From: Bacillota bacterium
Lineage (GTDB): Bacteria > Bacillota_E > Sulfobacillia > Sulfobacillales > Sulfobacillaceae
DNA length: 10,070 nt
NCBI GenBank assembly: GCA_021802375.1
Contig: JAKAAL010000053.1
Coordinates: 1,960 to 12,029, forward strand
Direction of reading: 5' to 3'
The position numbers and the translations under genes are program-made. This document shows, in pieces, positions 6,176-10,070 of this stretch. Below the pieces are notes generated by a model. The model was not told the origin of the DNA and did not search any database. It was given only the letters and a program-made list of their open reading frames with translations. Position 1 is the stretch's first letter, and the number at the start of each line of letters is the position of its first letter.

Positions 6176-7078
6176 TTGAAGCGTAACGCTTTTATTTTTG
6201 GGGTGGTTGCGACGACGGCGCTGATGGGATCATCCTTTGCCATCGGAAAAATCGGGTTGATTTATGTCTCGCCGTTATTACTGGTCGGGGTACGTTTCGT
6301 TTTGGCCGGGATCTTGATGGTCATCGCGGTCCTTACGGCCAGGAGACCCCATCCTCGAGGAATCACGGATTGGCTGCGTCTCGTGGCCGTTGGCTTGTTC
6401 CAAACGACGGGCGTGATGGGATGTATCTTTCTTAGTCTCCGCACCATTAGTGCGGGGGAATCCTCTATTCTCACGTTCGTGAATCCTCTGTTGGTCGTGG
6501 TCTTCGCAACCGTATTTCTCGGAACCCGTTATCAGAAAACGCAGTGGTTTGGTGTTCTGATCGGATTTCTGGGCGTGGCGCTGTCCTTAGGGTTTGACCT
6601 CCGGATCCAAGTGGGCACGGGCATTGCTCTGGCCGGTGCCGCATCCTGGGCGGTGGCTACCTTGTTGATTCACCGTTGGCGTGATCATTTCGACGTATGG
6701 GTGCTGACGGCCTACCAGATGTTATTCGGGGGCGTGTTGCTCTTGGGTGCCAGCGCCCTCTGGGAAAAACCCCAGTTCACCATGAATGCGACAGTGTTCT
6801 TCGTCATCGTCTGGCTTGCGATCATGGGGTCCATCGTTCAGTTTGCGATATGGTTTTGGCTTTTGCAACAAGGCGACCCGGGGAAGATCAGCGCTTTTCT
6901 GTTTTTGGCCCCGTTCTTTGGCGTACTTTTCGGGTGGTTCCTCTTGCGAGAACCAATTACTGCACAGGTGGTGTGGGGAGGCCTCTGTATTTTCGTCGGG
7001 ATCTTTTTGGTCAATTGGGTCGCCGTCAAGCAGAAGTCTGTTTCGGACACCAGACGAACAAAAAGCGTTTCTGAGTGA
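6176..7078 (+). CDS. EamA-family (DMT superfamily) transporter
   Basis: 300 residues with about ten hydrophobic segments in two halves of five, the standard two-EamA-domain layout of the drug/metabolite transporter superfamily in the cytoplasmic membrane. The first helix has the usual LMGSSFAIGK pattern, the end of domain 1 has LTFVNPLLVVVFATVFLGTR, and the end of domain 2 has FLFLAPFFGVLFGWFLLREP, matching the family's P-hh-hhhh-hhhhE/GR motifs. The tail after residue 285 is polar. Start is TTG 6176, supported by AAGAGGCGG (6161-6169). Substrate is unknown; relatives export amino acids, metabolites or drugs. It is divergent from the ArsR regulator and 59 bp upstream of the MaoC-like gene, so probably the regulated target and first gene of a two-gene unit. 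Confidence 0.92.
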   Translation: MKRNAFIFGVVATTALMGSSFAIGKIGLIYVSPLLLVGVRFVLAGILMVIAVLTARRPHPRGITDWLRLVAVGLFQTTGVMGCIFLSLRTISAGESSILTFVNPLLVVVFATVFLGTRYQKTQWFGVLIGFLGVALSLGFDLRIQVGTGIALAGAASWAVATLLIHRWRDHFDVWVLTAYQMLFGGVLLLGASALWEKPQFTMNATVFFVIVWLAIMGSIVQFAIWFWLLQQGDPGKISAFLFLAPFFGVLFGWFLLREPITAQVVWGGLCIFVGIFLVNWVAVKQKSVSDTRRTKSVSE

Positions 7079-7137
7079 AAGCCTTCAATGTCCTATCCCG
7101 TGTTGGCGTGCAATCGCTTTACGAAAGGAGTAGAAAG

Positions 7138-7584
7138 ATGTCGTTATTCTATGAAGATTTCACAGTCGGTCAGGTTTTTGCAGGCGGAGGGCGAACGATT
7201 CCAGAAGCCGAAATGATTCAATTTGCGCACATTTACGACCCCCAAAACATGCATCTGGATCGCTTACATGCCGAGGAGGGCCCGTTTCACGGGCTCATCG
7301 CGTCAGGCTTTCATACGATATGTTTGGCTTGGTGGCTCTTTCTTCAGTTGGGTCTGGTGCACGACTCAATGTGGGTCGGAATTGGCATCGATGCGTTGCG
7401 CTGGCATCGTCCCGTGCGACCTGGTGATACCGTATCTCTTCAGGTCAAAATCGTCGACAAGTCCCCGTCATCGGCTCCAGATCGTGGTCGCGTGACATTC
7501 TCCCATACGCTGACCAACCAGAACGGTGAGGTGGTGATGACGTATCACAGTTTGAACTTGATTTACTGTAAAGTGGCTCCCTAA
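7138..7584 (+). CDS. MaoC-like (R)-specific enoyl-CoA hydratase / hot-dog dehydratase
   Basis: 148 residues, the size of a single hot-dog domain. The hydratase-2 motif is clear: FAHIYDPQNMHLD (29-41) followed by GPFHGLIASGFHT (48-60). Asp34 and His39 are spaced as in the catalytic Asp-x4-His pair of PhaJ-type enzymes, which hydrate 2-enoyl-CoA to (R)-3-hydroxyacyl-CoA. The second half has the typical DALRWHRPVRPGDTVSLQVKI strand-turn-strand and a final MTYHSLNLI strand. ATG 7138 is chosen because AAAGGAG lies at 7124-7130; the frame is open further upstream without a better site. It probably shares a transcript with the EamA transporter. The true substrate is unknown; many MaoC-like proteins in such clusters act on non-fatty acyl-CoAs. 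Confidence 0.9.
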   Translation: MSLFYEDFTVGQVFAGGGRTIPEAEMIQFAHIYDPQNMHLDRLHAEEGPFHGLIASGFHTICLAWWLFLQLGLVHDSMWVGIGIDALRWHRPVRPGDTVSLQVKIVDKSPSSAPDRGRVTFSHTLTNQNGEVVMTYHSLNLIYCKVAP

Positions 7585-7610
7585 CTGTACGTCTGGTAAA
7601 TTCTTAAATT

Positions 7611-7633
7611 GAGACCCCTATTCAAGGGGTCTC
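7611..7633 (+). terminator. Hairpin ending the EamA-MaoC unit
   Basis: GAGACCCCT (7611-7619) and AGGGGTCTC (7625-7633) form a perfect 9-bp stem with a 5-nt loop, 27 nt after the MaoC stop. The downstream sequence is only moderately T-rich, with no clean U tract, so it is either an atypical terminator or an RNA-stabilising hairpin. Confidence 0.5.
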
Positions 7634-8366
7634 TGAAGTGTGAATGGTTGTTGTTCCGTGTGGAAGACCCGCATGTCAAAACTCTCAATCCGGGGGATGC
7701 CAGGACCGGTGGCGCCAAATTTAAAAAAATTCAGGTTTGGACCGATGCCTCCTAATGCTACCTCCCTCTTCGCCAACTGGGTTACCATCTAAGAGTGACC
7801 TCCACGGACAATAGTTTGGCAGTGTGATTGTCGGGATCGTAGTTAATACCAGTGCTCCCCCATACTCCAAACGACTTCTTTTAGCGGTGCAGCACGGGAC
7901 AAAAAAACCGTGTCTCAAATCCGCGCTGGGCCTCATTGGCTGATCGCGGAAATGGATCATATGCACTAGTGAGTCGTCCGAGGACCGACCGCGCTGCAAT
8001 GCCGGGGGACAACATGTAGGGGTGCGTCTATGGCGAGTGCCCCGGAGACCTCGGCGGAGTCGTAGAGCAAGGCAGAAAACGAAACGAGACGGAACTTGGG
8101 AGAAGCTCCGGAGGCGCGCAGCACACGTACCCGGCCACCCGATAGGTGAAGAGCCGAAGGGATCCAGTCTAATGACTGGCGAAAGGCATCGGGTCGCACG
8201 TTCTAACCCATCGCTCGGACGGGTTGTCAAATTGGACGAGCATTGGATGAGCGTACGAGGGAGGCTCCAGCCCATTGCGCTATTGCGTGAGATTCCGTCT
8301 ACTCAAAACTTGTTCTCAAATTCGATGGTTTTCAAGATATTTACATGCAGAAGCTGGATTATAGCC
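7634..8366. other. 733-bp stretch with no convincing gene; contains a nested RNA-like fold
   Basis: Reading frames of up to about 184 codons exist here (for example on the minus strand, 8275-7721), but they show no known motif and composition unlike a folded protein, so I do not call them. The only clear structure is at 8137-8194 (listed separately). A small CACGG/CCGTG hairpin with an A7-containing loop lies at 7893-7912. The stretch may be a decayed insertion or intron. Confidence 0.4.
8137..8194 (+). ncRNA. Possible structured RNA (nested three-helix stem)
   Basis: ACCCGAT (8137-8143) pairs with ATCGGGT (8188-8194). Inside it GCC (8153-8155) pairs with GGC (8185-8187), and inside that CCAGTC (8164-8169) pairs with GACTGG (8174-8179) around a TAAT loop. 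The purine-rich internal loops (GAAGGGAT and CGAAA) resemble those of large ribozymes. A GTGCG at 8022-8026, as at the 5' end of group II introns, lies upstream, but no domain V, 3' end or reverse transcriptase is visible. The strand is inferred only from that comparison. Confidence 0.22.
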
Positions 8367-9059
8367 TCAACTATCGGTGTTTAAATACAGCGCCATCGAT
8401 TGTAATCCTAATCGGCCGGGTCCGGTGAATCGATTGAGCATAAAAGAGGAAGAAGCAAAGAGTCCCGCGGACACATTAATGGGCACGGTGCTCATTTTAA
8501 CCGACGGATCCTTGTAGCACCAGCGGCTGGGTTCCACATCCAATTGCTCGCCGTGCCCCAAAACCACTTCAATGAGATTGCCGTGCGCGTGAACCCACAC
8601 GATGCCGGATTGACGAGATCCGTGAAAGGTATCAACGAAGAATCCATTGCCTCCAAATAGCAGGTTGGCGACGCCTTTGACGCGTGTAAATCCATATTCC
8701 AGCGTATTTGTTGCCGCCAGAAATTGATGCTCACGAACCTCCAGGGTTTGGCCTGCGGCCATTGGTATGCCCACAATTTCTCCTGGTACGCTGCGTCCCA
8801 ATGCTAAACGTCCTTGCCCATGCGCCTTGGCCAAGATAACCGGCATATTCCCAATCATCCGCTTGAGGGCACCCTTGGGAATGGATCCGGATACGACCAC
8901 TTGAGGATCTCGATACATCAGCACATAATGCTCGAAAAAGAGTTCAAATGAGTCATCCATCTCCCATTCCACCACCGGAGCCAATCCACCGCGGATGCGA
9001 AAAGGTATTTGGTGAGTACTCTGTACGGCTTGGTCTTGCGACATTTCTCGAAATTCCAT
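8367..9059 (-). CDS. AIM24-family protein
   Basis: 230 residues with the AIM24 (TIGR00266-like) pattern: MYRDPQVVVSG near 48, then GALKRMIGNMPVILAKAHGQG, a PGEIVGIPMAAGQTLEV strand pair, HQFLAATNTLEYGF, VANLLFGGNGFFVDTFHGSG-like turn (SRQSGIVWVHAHG), EVVLGHGEQLDVEP and a last FTGPGRLGLQSMALYL. The fold is a double-stranded beta-helix of paired barrels rich in glycine turns. The family is named from a yeast mitochondrial protein; its role in bacteria is not settled. ATG 9059 follows AAAGGGGGG at 6-nt spacing; a second ATG five codons in is less well placed. It stands alone between a non-coding stretch and a broken insertion sequence. Confidence 0.85.
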   Translation of the reverse strand: MEFREMSQDQAVQSTHQIPFRIRGGLAPVVEWEMDDSFELFFEHYVLMYRDPQVVVSGSIPKGALKRMIGNMPVILAKAHGQGRLALGRSVPGEIVGIPMAAGQTLEVREHQFLAATNTLEYGFTRVKGVANLLFGGNGFFVDTFHGSRQSGIVWVHAHGNLIEVVLGHGEQLDVEPSRWCYKDPSVKMSTVPINVSAGLFASSSFMLNRFTGPGRLGLQSMALYLNTDS

Positions 9060-9284
9060 CGTAAACCCCCCCTTTGCTAGAGTGTAGAGGGTTTTTGCGT
9101 ATATTGCGAGGAATAGGAGGTTGAAGGCACCTGTATCACGCTCAAATGGCCGTTAAGCCGATGCTCATTTCGAACTATAACCGACTTGAGTTTCGCACCC
9201 CGGCAACACAGGGTTTTTTCGCCGGCGGTGATGCCGCGAACACTTGCTAGCCCTCACGTTCTCGCCCCTTTCCACTGTGGCGGT
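9060..9284. other. Gap between AIM24 gene and transposase remnant, probably holding the IS end
   Basis: No gene is visible. The part nearest the transposase stop (about 9186-9284) should contain the insertion-sequence end, but the other end lies outside the window, so no terminal inverted repeat can be defined. It contains CCGGC (9200-9204) and GCCGG (9221-9225) around a T6 run, and GCGG/CCGC at 9225-9237. Confidence 0.3.
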
Positions 9285-9712
9285 TTAAGCGGTCTTATCG
9301 AGGGCTTGTAATTGATGACCTAAGAATGACTCCTCAAACAGGGCCCACAGTCGTTCGGCGAGATTTTTTTCTACCCGTTCGGCGGCCATGCTCTCAAATA
9401 GGGCGCCTAACGGGGCGTACGCATGCACCCGTCGGCAGTAAGCGAGAAAGGTGTAGAGGATGCAGCAGGTCGTAACGTGGGCAATTTGGGCATCGAAATC
9501 GCGGGATTGGCATGGGCCCAACCGGAGCAGCTGCTTCATTTCTTTGAAAAACACCTCCATCGTCCAGCGTGTGGTGTAGATCTCCATCATGGCCACGCAG
9601 GACAGCGACGTGTCCGTGGACAAAAACACGCGCCACTGTTTTGGATACGGGAAGCGACACCCATACCATTGGACATCCCCGATATCTTCGTAGTGCACCC
9701 CGACATCATAAT

Positions 9713-9800
9713 GCGTGGACGTCCTCCCCAGCCCTCAAGGGCGGGGCTTCCACCCAAAGATTAAACCCCACGCTCAGGCATCGAGCCTTCGCGTGGCGGC
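9713..9800 (-). ncRNA. Possible TnpB omega-RNA (reRNA)-like segment
   Basis: In IS605-type TnpB elements the right end is transcribed as a guide RNA whose scaffold ends with a GC-rich hairpin and continues into flanking DNA as the guide. Here the minus strand has the compound stem (9796-9768), the linker GGAAGCCCC and the bulged hairpin (9746-9726), ending at the element border next to transposase sequence. No tnpB is visible in the window. Expression and binding to any TnpB are untested inference. Confidence 0.3.
9726..9746. repeat. Right-end hairpin of the 149-bp element
   Basis: CCCC (9726-9729) pairs with GGGG (9743-9746) and GCCCT (9731-9735) with AGGGC (9738-9742), with A9730 bulged and a 2-nt loop. 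This is the strongest hairpin of the element. Confidence 0.75.
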
Positions 9801-9806
9801 ACCACT

Positions 9807-9831
9807 GACCCCAGGAATAAATTCCGGGGTC
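9807..9831. repeat. Left-end hairpin of the 149-bp element
   Basis: GACCCC (9807-9812) pairs with GGGGTC (9826-9831) and GGAA (9814-9817) with TTCC (9822-9825), with A9813 bulged and a TAAA loop. One unpaired base in an otherwise perfect stem is typical of hairpins recognised by IS200/IS605 transposases. Confidence 0.7.
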
Positions 9832-10070
9832 TGCCGTAAACGGTGCCTTTTCGATCATAATAGCGGGTGTTGAGTTTGCGGCAACGCTGGGGTTGCCGGC
9901 TTTTTTCAGGATCGCGAGGAGGGCCTAGGCGTTCACCTTGTTCCCTTGGTATCGATCCTGTCTCTTGTCATTGCGCACCCCACACACCACGTGGAGGGCG
10001 CCGTCTTTGATCTGCCGGATCGCCGGGATGAACCCCTTGCTGCCGAACCCGCTATCGGCCAGCACATAGT

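Larger units (their letters stand above)
9705..9853 (-). mobile_element. 149-bp non-autonomous IS200/IS605-like element (PATE) inside the transposase gene
   Basis: ATTATGAT (minus strand) occurs at 9861-9854 and 9712-9705, 149 bp apart. Deleting one copy with everything between joins CRKLNTRYYD to VGVHYEDIG in frame, so the segment is an insertion. It has no room for a protein and is almost all hairpins: 9807-9831 at one end and 9726-9746 at the other, each with one bulged A (plus strand), plus a compound stem at 9768-9796. The 3' side on the minus strand (GAAGCCCC, GGGCTGGGGA, GGACGTC) resembles the right end of many IS605 TnpB elements. Subterminal bulged palindromes and short target-like ends fit HUH/IS605 single-strand transposition. 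Orientation follows the TnpB-end resemblance. Confidence 0.62.
9285..10070 (-). pseudogene. IS4-family DDE transposase, inactivated (3' part)
   Basis: The gene enters from the right edge on the minus strand. It reads YVLADSGFGSKGFIPAI (the second catalytic Asp region of IS4-type DDE transposases), then ...GNKVNA, a TAG stop (9927-9925), ALLAILKKAG, a frameshift, CRKLNTRYYD, a 149-bp insertion, VGVHYEDIGDVQWYG, and IYTTRWTMEVFFKEMK. The last segment is the exact IS4 signature Y-(2)-R-(3)-E-(6)-K, with the catalytic Glu. The frame then runs to TAA at 9285. Adding one C to the G4/C4 run at 9889-9892 would fix the frameshift. Three separate lesions mean no active transposase from this copy. The N-terminal part is outside the window. 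Confidence 0.9.

Noticed and set aside
7893..7912. CACGG/CCGTG hairpin as a terminator
   Set aside because: Only five base pairs and no U tract after it on either strand.
7721..8275. 184-codon minus-strand open frame after the MaoC gene
   Set aside because: Rich in Arg, Pro, Cys and Ser with no motif or good Shine-Dalgarno; it overlaps the candidate RNA fold and looks like an antisense artefact.
8022..8384. 120-codon plus-strand open frame in the same gap
   Set aside because: Arg-rich N-terminal half without fold-like hydrophobic pattern; it runs into the AIM24 gene on the other strand.
9705..9861. Reading ATTATGAT as an ordinary 8-bp target-site duplication of a DDE element
   Set aside because: The element has no terminal inverted repeats but has bulged subterminal hairpins; a matching pair of IS605-type cleavage sites explains the repeat better, though a duplication cannot be excluded.
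1..10070. CRISPR array or tRNA/rRNA genes
   Set aside because: No regularly spaced repeats and no tRNA-like arms or rRNA signature sequences were seen.

Overview
The window looks like chromosomal DNA of an endospore-forming Firmicute. It carries a SpoIIP-type engulfment protein and the holA - rpsT convergent pair that flanks the spoIIP region in Bacillus. Strong AGGAGG-type Shine-Dalgarno sites, GTG and TTG starts and a mosaic of acyl-CoA genes would fit an environmental or acidophilic lineage such as Sulfobacillus, but the genus is only a guess.

Layout: (1) 1-2105 is a core block: the 3' end of holA (+), a bidirectional terminator, rpsT (-) with a clear extended -10 promoter, a small membrane protein of the YvlD/phage-holin type split by a frameshift in a T tract (+), and spoIIP (+) behind a sigma-E-like promoter. 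The spore protease gene gpr, which lies between rpsT and spoIIP in Bacillus, is absent. (2) 2106-4989 is metabolic: an EthD-family protein translationally coupled to an enoyl-CoA hydratase (+), then fdhD (-) whose stop codon interlocks with that of the hydratase, and a gamma-carbonic-anhydrase-like beta-helix protein (-) that appears to have lost all three zinc histidines. (3) 5331-7633 is a classic regulator/target arrangement: an ArsR-family repressor (-) divergent from an EamA-type exporter (+), which is followed by a MaoC-like hydratase and a hairpin. A 10-bp direct repeat with a 20-bp period sits over the regulator's start codon and is a candidate operator. (4) 7634-8366 has no convincing gene but contains a nested RNA-like fold. 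(5) 8367-9059 is an AIM24-family protein (-). (6) 9285-10070 is the 3' part of an IS4-family transposase gene (-), inactivated by a nonsense codon, a 1-nt frameshift and a 149-bp insertion.

The best candidate for something undescribed is that 149-bp insertion (9705-9853, minus strand). Removing it exactly between two copies of ATTATGAT restores the transposase reading frame. It is almost entirely hairpins, each of the two end hairpins carries one bulged base, and its 3' end resembles the end of IS200/IS605 TnpB elements, where the omega RNA (reRNA) scaffold lies. It is therefore most simply read as a tiny non-autonomous IS605-type element (PATE/MITE) that kept the RNA/transposon-end part and no protein. 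All functional statements come from reading motifs; no database search was run.
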